Source: Symbiodinium microadriaticum (taxonomy: Eukaryota; Sar; Dinophyceae; Suessiales; Symbiodiniaceae). Taken from it: 64,000 nucleotides of DNA. The stretch spans positions 504,837 through 568,836 of the forward strand of contig LSRX01000259.1 in NCBI GenBank assembly GCA_001939145.1, in the 5' to 3' direction. Below, piece by piece: positions 1 through 12,001 of this stretch. Under the pieces are notes generated by a model. It saw only the letters and a list, made by a program, of their open reading frames with translations, had not been told where the DNA came from and made no database searches. Each line of letters starts with the position of its first letter. Within the stretch, counting starts at the first letter, position 1. The translations under genes and the position numbers were made by a program.

Positions 1-250
1 GAAAGCACCTGCAACTGGGTTTGGGGCCTAAAGGGTCTAGGGTTTAGGGCTTGAGGGTTCAAAGGTTTCAAGGGTTTAGGGTTCAAAGGCTTCAAGGGTT
101 TTATGGTCCAAAGGTTTCACGGAGTTTGGGGTTCAAAGGTTTCAAGGGCTTTAGGGTTCAAAGGTTTCAAGGGTCCAGGGCGAACCCTATACTCGGCTGT
201 TGGTGTAGGCGTTAGACATGATAGGCGTGAGACATGAAGAACATGTGATC

Positions 251-316
251 CTCAACGGCAAACAGCAAGTCCAATTCAGCAGCGGCCTTGTGTAGGGAGC
301 ATCCACAGGCGCCAAA
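251..316 (-). CDS. candidate internal exon, ankyrin-like
   Basis: A 66-nt open segment of 22 whole codons, preceded on the minus strand by an acceptor (GAAGAATTGCAG). It is followed by GATCAC, so the donor would be GA rather than GT. The reading contains GCSLHKAAAELDLLFAVE, which resembles the helix pair of an ankyrin repeat. Phase 0 at both ends agrees with the exon at 4409-4496, which ends in phase 0. The link over 4 kb is inference. Confidence 0.4.
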
Positions 317-1196
317 CTGCAATTCTTCTAAATGCGCGTCGTAAGACGGCGATTAAACCGTAACATTATGGCATTCTTGTCTTGATACCATAAGGCGAAG
401 GGGAGAGGCCATGTTGTACCAAACCTCTTTGGTTCGGCTTCAAGTCAAAAGCCGAGAAACAAGCGCGTGGAAGCAGAATGGAAACATCAACATCTCAATG
501 GTCAAACAGGACACGTTTCCCGAATATCACCCGAAGTTTGATGCCTCGCTACATGCGAAGACTTCTGCACTGTGGTTGAGTTGAAGTGTCCCTGCATTCT
601 GCCTTTAGTCAGTCGAAAACCCTGAACCACCACACTCTGAACACCCGGCATCACCTGGAGTGCCGCAGCCCAGGCTCGTTGCTTGCGCAGTGCCGTGATG
701 CTCTGCGTGGCTTGCCTCGGTCTGCCGGAGTTTCGAAGCTTTGAGTTCCAAGAACTAGGTTGTGTTTTTGTTGGAGGCTCTTTTCGTCTGCAGAAGCCAG
801 ATTGGGTTTAGAGTTTAGGGTTCGGGCGTCGAAACTCTCCTCCCCTCCCCCCGATCCCCCTGGGCATCCCTCTCTTCTTGTCCCGACTCCTGGCTATAAC
901 TCTGAGATCCTGAAACCTTTCATGGTGTTTGTACATAAAAGCCCTCATAGACATCGAAATGAAGACTCAGATGCCTCATCTGGGTTTAGAGTTACATGAG
1001 TAGTTTTCAGGGGTGGGGTGGATCCCCTGCGAGTAGCTGTTAGGGCTTCTTAGCATTCTCCGCCCATCACTTTGGCCATGCAAGTTGCAGGCAGGAGCTA
1101 TCGTGGGTCTTCCCCGGTACAAGTCCCGAAATTCGAGCTCCGGATCCCCACAAGAGTATGGTAGTTGCAACTAAATCAAGGAAATAATGTAAGGGC

Positions 1197-1296
1197 TGTA
1201 GGGGCCTTAATAATTGGAGTAGGGTTTTGGCGCCCATTTTACTATACAATAAGGAACCCCCCAAAATAGTAGTGGTAATTATTTAGGCCCCCTACA
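1197..1296. repeat. foldback element, family D copy 1
   Basis: Inverted terminal sequences TGTAGGGGCCTTAATAATT on the left and the imperfect complement AATTATTTAGGCCCCCTACA on the right enclose an AT-rich core. No coding capacity. A related copy lies at 2992-3097, and single ends occur near 38840 and 51250. The size and terminal inverted repeats suggest a MITE-like non-autonomous element. Confidence 0.6.
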
Positions 1297-1412
1297 TTAC
1301 CCCTTCGCCTTCGAGGGCTTTCAGACTCAGCAAGCTGCTTGAGAGCTTGCCGGTGCTGCTTGGATGCCTGCGCGAGGGAGAAACCAACGAGTCCGCAAGT
1401 GTAAGGCAGACT

Positions 1413-1530
1413 AAACCCCTAAACCCTAAACCCCTAACCCTTAAGCCTTAAACCCTAAACCCCTTAAACCCTAAACCCTAAATCCCTCAACCCTAAACCC
1501 CTAAACCCCCTAAACCCCCTAAACCCTTCG
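1413..1530 (-). repeat. degenerate CCCTAAA telomere-like array
   Basis: About 15 CCCTAAA-type heptads with one-base variants (CCCCTAAA, CCTTAAA, CCCTCAA). Heptads of this type are the telomere unit known from dinoflagellates and plants. Here they are internal and mixed with single-copy DNA. Confidence 0.75.
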
Positions 1531-2991
1531 GGGCTTCGGGCTTGTGGACTGGAAAGGCTTGATTGACGGCCGCACAGCAGCGACAAGCCAAAGAAAAAAG
1601 GAAGCATGCGCCCATTTCTCGGTGGGGTCTACGCCGCCGGATTTAGGGTTTAGGGTCTACGCCGCCGGGTTTGAGCCTCTGAGTCTAAAGTCTCAGATCT
1701 TCTCGTGACGACTCGGTATTCATCTTGAGGGGCACAGTTTAAGACTTCAACGGCTCAGGTTTGTCTTAGGGTTCATCGTTTCGCAGAACCACAGAGCAAA
1801 CAAGTCAGAAGACTCGATCTTGTTAAGCCGGCATCATGCGCCATCTACCCTTCACCCATCTTCACCCTACATCCACCCTGTGCGCTCTACAACTCTACAA
1901 GCAGAAACACCTCAAGAACTCGACCGGAGCCTGCTGCTGCGCTCCATTTTTGCAGCGCATCTTCGCGCTGCAACCTTGAGGATGCCAGGTGCACTGTGCT
2001 ACGGTTTACGCTCTCACGACTCGGAGACGGTTTAGGGTTTAGGGTTTAAGGACCCAGCATTTCAGGGTTTCCGGAACTCTACGCAGAATCCTCAATCCCA
2101 AGCCCCTTCTCGGAGGCAAAACAAACCTCGATGCCAGCAATGGTCGTCTTTTGCCTTTCGCCTTCTTGAAACAGGCATAGCCTCGTGCATGATAATCTGG
2201 TCTTGGGGGGGCAACACATAACTGCGAGTTGTAATAAGAAGAATGACACTGGTAATGATGGCAATGAAAAAATAGTCTTAATCATAACAGTACTAGATAG
2301 AAGATTAGATTACCAGAGGTTGCTGGAGTCTTCTCAAGTCTGCAGCGGAGGCACAACACATTCAAGCTCCAAGCTCTGAAAGTTAGCGGTGTCGGGGCTT
2401 GCATGCAAAGCTGCAAATCAGACCTGCACGCACCAAAAACCCTTGCAAACTCACCGTCCTTGAGTTTAAACATGACTGAGGCGCACACACTGCAACCTCG
2501 GATCAAGGGTTTTGTGGGTTAAGAGCCTAAGATTTTAGGCCGAGGGTGGGGGCAGGCGAGTCCATACTAAAACAACCCCACTTAGGCCTTAACACTATCA
2601 ACTGCTGAGGCTCCTGTAAAACACGGGATGATGCTTTATTAATTACTGGTGAAGCGGTCCCCCCGTAAGATAAACCCAAACTCAAAGGGACTAATTGCAC
2701 ACTCACTAAAACTCCACTTCATATCAGCAATCAACGTCCAAGAAGCCCAAAGAACATCCGATAGACCCTCGCCTAGGAGGTGTCAGACAGTTCATACCCC
2801 TTTCGACAAGGTGTACAGCTGAGAAAAATTACTCGATAGCAGCGGAGCCGGCATTTTTACAATATTGCCCGTTGGGTGTCGTTTGCTTGTAAATAAAATA
2901 CGCCCATACTGCACCCCAAACACCCTCTTCCGAATCATTCCTACCCCTGCATCTATTCTCACCAACCCTAAACCCTACACCCCAAAACTAA

Positions 2992-3097
2992 TATAGGGGC
3001 CTCAATAATCAGCTATACTATTTTGGGGGGCTCCTTAATATAATTATAGAATAGTATACCCCAAAACCTTATTCTAAATATTAAGGCCCCTACATTA
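2992..3097. repeat. foldback element, family D copy 2
   Basis: The left end TATAGGGGCCTCAATAAT pairs with the right end ATTAAGGCCCCTACATTA. The core repeats TACTATTTTGGGG-type and CCCCAAAA-type blocks in inverted orientation. Same family as 1197-1296. Confidence 0.6.
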
Positions 3098-4408
3098 GAC
3101 GGGCCGTCAGGCCCGGAGCCGGCTTGGCCCCACACCCTCCATTGCCGAGACGGAAGGATGCATCGGTCGTTGCCAGAATGCAGCATGGCGCAGACGCACT
3201 TTCGATGTAGGGTCTACAGTCAGTGTTGGGTCTAGCTTGCGTGTGTAGGGCTCAGGACTTGGGGTGCAGGGTGGAGTTATTGAGCTTCCCAAAAGCCCGC
3301 TTCAGGTGTTGGGTCCTTTCAATTCGGACACGCAAGCAAAGACCCTGAAACTCCGAATTCCTGCCGAAGTGAAAGCTGCTTCTTGGCGATGGACATGATC
3401 GTTTGGGAATGTATGCATGAACACGAACGTGGGCTCTGTAGGGCTTATGCTAGCCTTCAGGAATGAGGTGGTCGGATTCCGGATCAAAACTGAGGTGCCT
3501 ATCGAGCCTAAACCGGCTTAGGTCTAAGGTCTGAGCTCTTGGATTCCCGCTGCATGATCCCCCTGGGATGCAGCTACCTGGATCGAATAATGGATTACTG
3601 GGTTACATATTACGTGGTTTCTAACCTAAGCCGAGCTCTGCTTTGGGGGCTTAGGGTTTAGGGTAAAGGCTGCGTGAGCTTAAGGACTTGTGCGGTTGGT
3701 TGTGCTTCTGGGATGTAGTGATGAATTTCCTTTGTGCTTTTGGGCTTGTAGTGCCTAGAGCCGAGGCTGGTTCGGAGGATTCGCGTGGCGTGTTTGAAGG
3801 CCGTACAGACGATTTGCAAACTTGGGTTTAGGCTGAATCCGACCAATGCAATTTGATCTGCGTGAATGCAGCAAATGCCTCCAGCACATCACGAACATAG
3901 CAAGCTTTCGGTTGTTTTCAACAGTTCACTACACTGACACCCTGCACCTCCACGGATCAAAGCAACAGTACACCTGTCGGGCGTGGGAGCGGTAACCTTT
4001 GAACTTTGAGACAAACAAACCGCAAACCCCAAGCCCCAAACCCAAAGCCCTAAACCCTTTTCAGCCTAAACCCCCAAACCCTGACCCCCAAACCGCAACA
4101 TGGACGCCTTAGGTCTTTACTGAGACCCTACTCAGACCACGAGGCACTTTGAGTTGCAGGTGTTGAAAGGACCGCGTGCACTTGCTGCCTCAGGTGTTTG
4201 GGAATTTGGGAAAGAGCTTTTCCAATGCCATAGCATCATCGTTTAAGATAGAAAGAGTCGGACCATGACTTACCATATTCAAGCCACAAATTAACAGCAC
4301 CCTTCAACCCTACAAACCGTAAGCCCTCAGCATACAGTCCTCAAAGCCTAGACCAACCTCCCTTAACACCCTCACCAAAAAAAAGCACCACAAACAACAC
4401 GATGGCAC

Positions 4409-4496
4409 TCGGCAGACATCGGCGTGGCCGCTTTGCGCGGCGATGTGGAGTGCCTCCCGGATTGAAGTCGTTCGTTGAATCATGCCCACCCGAAAT
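4409..4496 (-). CDS. candidate exon encoding an ankyrin repeat
   Basis: On the minus strand an AG after CTGAG precedes an 88-nt open segment that ends at GTGCCA. It reads ...SIREALHIAAQSGHADVCR. The core LHIAAQSGHADV is almost the ankyrin consensus for the first helix and turn, and this repeat type mediates protein-protein contacts. The local base composition is GC-richer than the flanks. The start phase (one leading base) agrees with the exon ending at 9452 and the end phase 0 agrees with the exon starting at 316. A second frame here is also open and reads as an arginine-rich peptide, but it has no family match. Confidence 0.5.
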
Positions 4497-5341
4497 CTCA
4501 GAATCTTTGGTCTCAATCAACGTTACATCTAAACCCAAGTGAACCCATCTTTCCCTAAGCCCATGCATCAAGCCAAAAAGTGAGCCTGAAACTCTACATA
4601 CTGATTTTAGTTGAAGCCCTATCTCTTTCACCCCCTCTCCCATCAACCGCAACAATGAACCGCAACAATGCAGCAAGTTCCTGCTGTGCATCGCAGGCGG
4701 GGATGCGAACAAGGACTTTGCTTCAATCTACTACATGTGTGTGTGTGTCTCTTTGTTTCGGTTTAGGTAAACTTGCGCTTCTACACGAACGTGCGTGTCA
4801 GACTAAACAATTCGCCCACCAACTCACATCATTGAACTTGTGGTCAAAAGCATGATCAGACTATGCCATGCCTCACACCTGAAACCTTCAGCACGTTGAT
4901 TTTTCGACTAGCATCGCTCGAACGACCCATGCGAGAGTTCTGCGAGCCCGACGCTGGGGCCACGTTCTGAAGTCATCCCAGGATCTTCTGGGTTTAAGGC
5001 GTGTTAAGGGTTTATGGTTTGGGCGAAGGTTTATTGCGTGGTTTCGAGCTCAGGGTCTTTTAAGGCAGACAGCCCCTTCACCGGAAACTTTACTATGTAT
5101 CCTGGCCTGGCCCCGATTCTCGAATTCATTTTTTCCGTATTTGGTTTAGGATTTAGGGTTTGAGGTTTAGGGCTTAGGCTGTAGCGTTTGAGGTTTACGG
5201 TTTCGACTCACACACTCGCTCACGCAGTTTACGGCTTAGGGGTATACAGCGCTTACACCACCATCGAATGTAACAAGCTAGCTCGTATACTTCTGATGTC
5301 CGAGCTCAATGGAAATCCTAGACCCTTCATAGCCATCACTA

Positions 5342-5435
5342 TACCCATGGGCCCCTAAGTAGTTCCTTTTTATGGCATATATTTAGAATCCTATAAGGTA
5401 GTCCCAAACAGGAACTACTTAGGGGCCTATGGGTA
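5342..5435. repeat. foldback element, family C
   Basis: TACCCATGGGCCCCTAAGTA at the left is answered by the near-complement TACTTAGGGGCCTATGGGTA at the right, around an AT-rich core. I found only one copy in the window. Confidence 0.6.
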
Positions 5436-5496
5436 GAACTCCTATGGAACCCTTAAAGGAAACCCTGTGTTGGATGGGCGGGGCTGGGAGGCGCAC

Positions 5497-5551
5497 GGTT
5501 CGCCCGCAGCTGTCGAGGGCGGCGATGTCGATGAAGCGAGGATGCTCCAAC
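5497..5551 (-). CDS. candidate exon, possibly ankyrin-type
   Basis: A GC-rich island in AT-rich surroundings. On the minus strand it follows CCTTAAG and ends before GTGCGC. The reading LEHPRFIDIAALDSCGRT has GC-ending codons and could be an ankyrin loop. Its end phase does not match the next candidate at 4409-4496, so membership in the same gene is uncertain. Confidence 0.3.
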
Positions 5552-5791
5552 CTTAAGGATTATGGGCCTTATATGCAGTTTTGTTTGGGGTTTCTTAAGC
5601 GCAAACAGTACGGCTTAGCGCATCCTCCCCGTCGAACTTACCCATAGAAGCCTCAAGGAAGTTGGCCAGCAACTTGAGGTTCCATGCTTTCCACCCGTTG
5701 GGTGCAGCATAGGGGTCTTACCACTTGCCAAGATGAATTCTTAAGCTCGTTGGTGCTCTTGAACGTGTATATGAGATAGATAGATGTATGT

Positions 5792-5814
5792 GTATATATA
5801 TATATATATATATA
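5792..5814. repeat. (TA)n microsatellite
   Basis: About eleven TA units, preceded by GATA/TGTA-rich sequence. Confidence 0.9.
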
Positions 5815-5874
5815 ATCTTCCTACAATATACCCCGAACCCTCATTTTAATTTTTTGCACTCTCGCATTGCTGAG

Positions 5875-5964
5875 AAGTATGCTCCCGGCGAGGTCTGCTT
5901 TGGAGTAGATCGAACATGCTGCTACACCGTGCAGTCCAAACATTCTGAGGAGTGTTCACACTGA
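5875..5964 (+). CDS. candidate cysteine-rich terminal exon
   Basis: The pyrimidine-rich tract ATTTTTTGCACTCTCGC leads to TGAG, then an open frame to TGA. It reads KYAPGEVCFGVDRTCCYTV and continues to a CSH end, with four cysteines in 29 residues. No family recognised. No upstream exon was identified. Confidence 0.3.
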   Translation, partial: KYAPGEVCFGVDRTCCYTVQSKHSEECSH

Positions 5965-6244
5965 CAAAAGGTTCTGTCTCGGCCTAGAAGAGATCTTCCC
6001 TTTTTTCAAACATAAAATCTTCGCTGAGTAAACTAGCCCGTGGGTAATCACCTTCTAATTAGTATGCGACGGTTTGCATGTCGACATTGCCAATCATTTC
6101 TCATTGCATCTCAGCCTGTTTTGGAACTGAAGCCAAGCTTTGCCTTTCCTGTGTGGCGCCGGCTTCACCCTCTTCGGAAACAGGAGGGGCTTAGGGTTGC
6201 AAGTTTAGGGTTCAGGACATGTTCGCTTTACTTTCGGTTTTCAG

Positions 6245-6384
6245 CGCATCAGAAGTGTAACATGGAGCGATGGCTGGGGCTCGGCTACCAGTCTCCGGGC
6301 TCTCAGCCATCTCATGCCGGTACAGGTCCATCTAATGGCTTGGCCAGTGGTGTCGAACAGTACATGCTCGTGCTCAGTCAATAG
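6245..6384 (+). CDS. candidate terminal exon, Gly/Ser/Pro-rich
   Basis: The acceptor CTTTCGGTTTTCAG is followed by an open frame to TAG. The reading includes HQKCNMERWLGLGYQSPGSQ and a Ser/Gly-rich tail ending in YMLVLSQ. No domain recognised. A telomere-like heptad lies just upstream, inside the supposed intron. Confidence 0.3.
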
Positions 6385-9300
6385 CAGCACGAACGACTAA
6401 ATCTCAACAGTCAAAATCAGTAAAACCGTAAGAAGCCCTAAACCCTAAACCAACGGCGATCAGTAGCAGTAAACGGCCGCAGCTTTAACTATGCGGGCCT
6501 CTGCACGGGAAAAATGCCCAAACCGGAAGCCGTCGGCCGGGCCGGGCCCACCAGGGTTTGCAACGTTTCCGGTTCAGGGCTTGAGGAGTTATAGGGTTTA
6601 TAGGGTTTAGGGCTTTAGGATATTAGGGTTTTCCCTCCTACAACGCAAGGACGAGCCAGCATTGCAGGGTTTTAGGGTTTGAGGCCTCCCGGAAATACGG
6701 GGTAAGGCCGACATCACCTTGTCCATGTACCCCTGCGGCTAAACTCTAAACCTCCAGCCCAGAACGATCCAGAATGTGTGAAAAGAGCCCATGCGCAAAC
6801 CTGGGTCGTACAGCTGCATAGCCAATACCAGTTCAAACTACAGACTCCTTTAGGGCCATGACCCTGGCGATATGTATACACTGTATGGTTGAAGAATCGT
6901 CTCAGGCCCAAGCAATGCATAGCAGGCACAGGCCTGCAAAATCATCTCCAAGAAGGGCGGTTTGGGTCTCAGGGTCTATAGGGGATGCAAGGCTGGGTTT
7001 AGGGGATGCAAGGTTTGGAAATATGTTTCATGGGGGCGCTGGAGCCTTGTGGGTTCTGCTGTTTGACCAAGGGTTTAAGGTTTAGTTTAGGGTTTAGGGT
7101 TTAGGGTTTAGGGTCTTGAAGACAAAATCGGAGGAGTTCGTTCTGCCGTGCGGTCGGTAGGGCAGTGACCAGACTTGCAGTGGAAGGTCGCGTCAGTGGG
7201 AGTTCATTGTAGGCACCGAAAGAAATGACAACAGCGCCTCTCTCGGTAGTACTCTATGAATTCTACAATGTGGTTCTTTTCGAAAATCATAGACTACAAG
7301 TGACTTTGGCACCTTAAACCTAAGCTTTGAACCCTAAACGGGAACGTACAGAAACTTTACAGTTGGGAACAGCACTCTTGCAGTTGCCTGGCCGCGGCTG
7401 GCCGCCCAGTGCCTGGGCCGCGGAACCGGGCTGTATGACTCTTGGGGCCAGTGGGTCACGAAGAGACCGGCTGCTGCAATATAGGGGTCAAGAGCAAGAG
7501 AAAAAGGGTTTCTCTTGGGGTAGTATAGTAGTTTATAAGCGTAGTACGGATTCCTACTTTGTTTCGGCCACTGCAATAAATCATCGGTCATCACCTATAA
7601 CAGAAGAGCGTGAGATCTGCTATCTTGCTTCGCATGTTGTGAACATGTGCGACTGCAGAAAGATCTGGCTGAACAGCTGGCAGCAGCTAAGGGCACGGCA
7701 GGGCGGTGAAGTTTCCAGCCTTGTGTGGGAACTGTCTAGCCACAGCCCTTCCGCTCTTGAACCCCAGACCATTCAACCTATCAGATCTAGCATTATAGTT
7801 GAGCCCTCCGTGACACTGTGGTTGTCTCGAAGTCTCCGTGAAAAAGGAACAGGCTCTGGGTCTATTGGCTGGCTTGCTGCAGGACTGAAGCCGTTCCGGC
7901 AGTTTGCCTCAAAACTCCCTAAACCATTTTTGGCACAGACGTGACGTGTACATGCCCGCCTGGTTAAACCCTAAACCCTCAACCTTAGCTTCAAGCCTTC
8001 ACCACTGCGAAAGGATAGTGATTACATGGCTAGACTAGGGTTTGGGAGGACATTCTAGTAAAACTGAATAGATCAGGGTAACCCCGAGGAATAATGCTCA
8101 TTGGTTTTGCAAAAACATCCTCGTGCATTCACGACACTGTATTCACAGAGATGAGCACTCCCCTGCCTTGACAATGTTTATAGTTTCAGTCGAGCAATCA
8201 TGGGCTACACGTGCCTTCCTCATCTTCCTTTCGAAAACAAGGCACCAACTGTTCTGTGCTCACCCAATCTTCAGGAAACAGTGCGCCACGTGGCAACACT
8301 TCCAAAAATCTTTAGAGACTCGACAAAGAACTGTCCCAAATATCAGGTACAGTTGCTTCACTCTAACAACCAAACAGTCGAGGTCAACCAAAGCTCCCGA
8401 AACATTGCGAACCATTATATGAATCCGCGTTCACAATCCAACCCGGCCCTAGCGCGGAAATTGAGTCCTTTCAAGGACAGGAAAGCGCCACAGCGCCACA
8501 GACTCGGAACTACGGATAGCGTCCCTGCAGGATGACTGACCGGAGACATCCCTTGTGCAAAGCCTTAAACACTAAACCCCTGAATCATGATGTAGCGGCC
8601 AAAACTCCAACCCATAACCTCAAACTCACCATAAATCCCAAAGACCCCCAAACCCTACATCCCAAACCCTATCAGCCCGAAACGAGGAAGCCTCTGAGAC
8701 TCTGCCGAGCAGCGCTGGTCTCCGGTGCCTGCTCGAACTCGGGTTCCCACAGCAAGGCCGTACACCTCAGCTGTCCGGCTTGTGTTGCCCATAGGGCGGC
8801 TTAGGGGTTAGGATTCAGGGCTTTAGGATTTCAGGGTTTAGCGCTTTACGGTTTTAGGGTCTAGGGTTTAGGGCTTTAGGGATTCATTTAGGGCTTAGGG
8901 CTTTAGGGTTGTAGGGTTTAGGGTTTACAGCAGCCCCTTTCCTGCTCGCCACAGGTAGCTAAGGGAAAGACTCTGCTGAGCCGGGCTTCTCCGCCTACCC
9001 ATAGGGTTTCTTGTTTAGGGTGGACTCCAAGTCAGCAAACAGCGCCAACCTCGGGGGTGTAAACCTGGGGTCTGTGAGCGGTACCTGATTTGGGCTGTTT
9101 GGAGTCTGAGGTTTAATGGTCCCAACCCCTAGCAGCCACTTTCTGGAGATCGTTTGTAACGGATTTCCGAACTCTTCGGTTTCGGCACCTTAAATCCTAA
9201 ACCCCAAACCCTGGTAGAAGTTGCATGATTTATGGTTCAGGCTCCAATGGTGAAGGATTTAGGATCTACGGGGCAAACCTGGCGAACATACATACTGTAC
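6385..9300. other. repeat-rich stretch without convincing genes
   Basis: Degenerate telomere-like heptads dominate at 6590-6680, 7077-7115 (four good TTTAGGG units) and 8801-8930. A 205-codon open frame at 7327-7944 is near the length expected by chance and shows no domain. Two overlapping open frames at 8123-8535 both look moderately protein-like, but I cannot choose between them. Confidence 0.45.
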
Positions 9301-9306
9301 ATACAA

Positions 9307-9356
9307 CCACATCCACATCCACATCCACATCCACATCCACATCCACATCCACATAC
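9307..9356 (+). repeat. (CATCCA)n minisatellite
   Basis: About eight tandem copies of the hexamer ACATCC/CATCCA, passing into CATA and CACA simple repeats up to about 9426. Perfect short units without spacers exclude a CRISPR array. Confidence 0.9.
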
Positions 9357-9451
9357 ATACGTACATACATACACATAAATATATTAATATGTACACACCA
9401 AGCAACACACCACACACACACACACAAAGACAACAACGAAAGCTTACTTAC

Positions 9452-10253
9452 CCCGGTAAAGTCTTAAGCTTCTTGTCGCTGGAGTGCAAGGACCGCATCC
9501 CGGCTGCTGCGGCAAAGTCGAGCAACGAGCGTCCATCAGGAGCCTCTCTGCAAGGCACTGTTTGGCGTTCCTCTATGGGTTCCTCCAGGGGCTTTCACGG
9601 TTCCTGCAAGGGTCCATAAGGTTCCCTTAAAGAGGGTTCCTACAAGGTGTCCTTCAAGATGTCTGAGATACACAACTGGTTGTTCTGAGAAAAAAATACC
9701 GGGCGAATTAAACTGACTTGGTTTGGCATGAGCAGCCTCGACATGTTGATCGGGAGGCTTACCTGACATCGAATTCAGCACTTCAGGTTTGGGGGCTATT
9801 TGATTTGCCGTCTCTTATATACATGTATATATATATATATATAAATATAATGGCTGCCAGGTACGGACATGGACTGTGAGCGAAGAACACTTCTTCATGA
9901 GAAGCACATACCTGAAAGCTGCTGAATAGAAGAGGAAGCAAGTGGATTTGTGAGATTCTCTGAAGTCAGAGACTCCAAATCTCCTTGATGAACTACTCCA
10001 CCTCAAGCCTTAAAAAGAACCACCCTATCGAATCATGCTTTAAGCTTTTCATGAAAAAAACCTTGAAGAACGAACATACACTAAATCATCCAAGGTTTGG
10101 GACTGTCTGGGGATCCTCCAAATTCAAAGCCCTATGCATCGCCGGCTGCGTTTCGTGCCTTGGCATCTCTAAACCCCAACCCCTAAAGCCCAATCGCGCC
10201 TTGGCATTCACCTCATCCCAGTCAGCCACGGCAAGGAGTCGCATAGCCTCAGC
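9452..10253 (-). CDS. three-exon part of an ankyrin-like gene
   Basis: Three minus-strand exons join in phase. 10212-10253 (after ACGTCAG, before GTGAAT) reads AEAMRLLAVADWDE. 9865-9911 (after GCTTTCAG, before GTACCT) reads VCASHEEVFFAHSPC. 9452-9547 (after CCTTGCAG, before the consensus donor GTAAGT) reads EAPDGRSLLDFAAAAGM followed by a basic helix. The last exon resembles an ankyrin repeat start. Introns are 300 nt and 317 nt and contain TA repeats. The gene could continue to the exons at 4409-4496 and 251-316, which fit the phase. The start and stop codons were not found. The function would be a protein-binding scaffold if the ankyrin reading is right. Confidence 0.55.
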
Positions 10254-10865
10254 CTGACGTAGAAACTCGCTTGAGGATTTAGGAGTTTAAGGCTAAGAGG
10301 GCTTAGTGTAGCAAGATCGCGATCTCGCGTGATTTCTTGCAGCTTCTTCTTTCATGGTGCTACTTGATCTGTCCTCTCTATAGAGCTTACGTTTAGTTTA
10401 GGATTTGGGCATTTGATCTTGTGATCAGCAGACAAGTTCGGAATTTTCTGACGTCCGCAGCGTGAGGTAACTCTCCTCTACAGTGCGGCTCAGTAGGAAG
10501 ACAGCTGGCGTCGGGTTGGCCGTTCCTGCAAGCGTGCTTCTTCGATGAACCTCAACTCCAAGCCCCAAAGACTACACAACACAAGGGCGTGGGAACTTAA
10601 TAGAATAAGGCTTTGGCGTACATGCAGCAGTGCTACTCAGGGATTCGAGGGGATGAATGGTAATTGTTGTTCAGATTTCTGTACTACGTCCCAAGCCCGA
10701 TGCGTTCCGTCTTACATATCCTGACTCAATATTGCTATCTAGCACCGTGAAGGTTTAATATCCGAACCCAGATCCGAGACCCCGACGTTTTACTTGAAGA
10801 CACCCGAGCACGAAACAATAACTGTTGAACCGGATCTCGGCCCGGGGCGGTTTTAGTTGTCCGGG

Positions 10866-11240
10866 GATGTATGCCTGTTGTCTGCATGTCTGCATGTCTG
10901 CATGTCAGTATGTATGTGTGTATGTATGTGTATATGTGTGTGTGTGTATGTATGTATGTGTATATGTGCGTGTGTATGTATGTATGTATGGATGTATGTA
11001 TGTATGTATGTATGTATGTAGGTATGTATCTATGTATCTATGTATCTATGTAAGTAGGTATGTATGTATGTATGTATGTATGTATGCATGCATGTATGTG
11101 TGTTTATCGATGCATGTATGTATGTATGTATGTATGTATGCATGCATGTATGTATGTATATATGCTGGTCTGTAAACATGTATGCATGCACGTATGCATG
11201 AGTAAGTATGTCTGTCTGTCTGTCTGTCTGTTTGTCCTTG
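10866..11240 (+). repeat. GTAT/TGTC/GCAT microsatellite cluster
   Basis: A long run of GTAT tetramers with GTGT, ATGC and TGTC blocks (TGTCTGTC at 11206-11230). Open frames on both strands through this block are translated simple repeat. Confidence 0.9.
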
Positions 11241-11680
11241 TGTGTATGAATGCATGCATGCTTTTCTGAGCAAGCATGTTCAACTAGTTTTTGGGTTTGA
11301 CATGTATACATACATGTAGTGTTTCGGTGCTGCTCGGGACCCCCACCGCCCGGGTGTAATGTTCTCGGGACACTACCACCAAGGAATTCGGGTCCTCGTG
11401 GCTCCGGCTTCCATAGCCGCCTGAAGACGAACGGCATATGTGGAAGCATGCCTAACCACTGCCCCTGTTTGGAAGGGGGGTCCCAACTGTGATTTGCAAA
11501 TGTCCTCAGGCCTCTGAAATCTACGCTGCCGCATCCAAAACCCAGTGGTCGTTCAATAGCCCTAGACGCCCGAAAACCTCAAGGAAGATGCTCGTCTTGA
11601 GCCTTCTGGGAATCTGACTATGAGTATCCCGATTACACACCCTTAGACCTTTTTTGCAACAGGCTTTCCACTTCGCCAGA

Positions 11681-12001
11681 CCTAAACCCAAAACCCTAAG
11701 CTTTGAAAGCCTAGTCTAGGTTCACTCCTAAACTAGGCCCTAAACCCTAACCCTATACCCTAAACCCGAAAACCTGCAACCCCTAACCTCGTTTCATGTC
11801 TCAGTGGCTCGTCGTGCCAGTCTGAACCGACTTCGCCTCCGACAGAAAGCGCGACCTTCGGGCTCCCATACTTGGGTTTAGGGGTTTTAGGGTTTTAGGG
11901 GTTAGGGCTTTAGGGCTTTAGGGCTTCAGGGGTTTAGGGCTGAGGGGTCTAGGGTTCAGGGGTTTAGGGATAATAGGGTTCAGGGTTTTCGGGTTTAGGA
12001 T
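11681..12001. repeat. telomere-like heptads running into an assembly gap
   Basis: CCCTAAA-type units at 11690-11790 are followed by TTTAGGG-type units at 11875-12001. They therefore face each other, and the assembly breaks right at the second block. More TTTAGGG-type sequence follows the gap (12163-12260). Confidence 0.7.

Larger units (their letters stand above)
317..4408. other. repeat-rich stretch, probably intronic or intergenic
   Basis: No segment here convinced me as coding. It holds many degenerate TTTAGGG/CCCTAAA heptads in both orientations (dense near 1413-1530, 2030-2050, 3650-3665 and 4020-4090) and two foldback elements of family D. Minus-strand open frames at 2282-2506, 3107-3292, 3302-3487 and 3658-3846 are short and have no good splice context. 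Confidence 0.5.

Noticed and set aside
7327..7944. 205-codon ORF
   Set aside because: The length is near the chance maximum for a window of this size, the start is not ATG, and there is no domain or composition signal.
9307..9356. CRISPR-like repeat array
   Set aside because: Hexamer minisatellite without spacers, in a eukaryotic context.
10825..11449. Cys/Val/Tyr-rich and His/Thr/Tyr-rich ORFs
   Set aside because: Translated GTAT/ATAC microsatellite.
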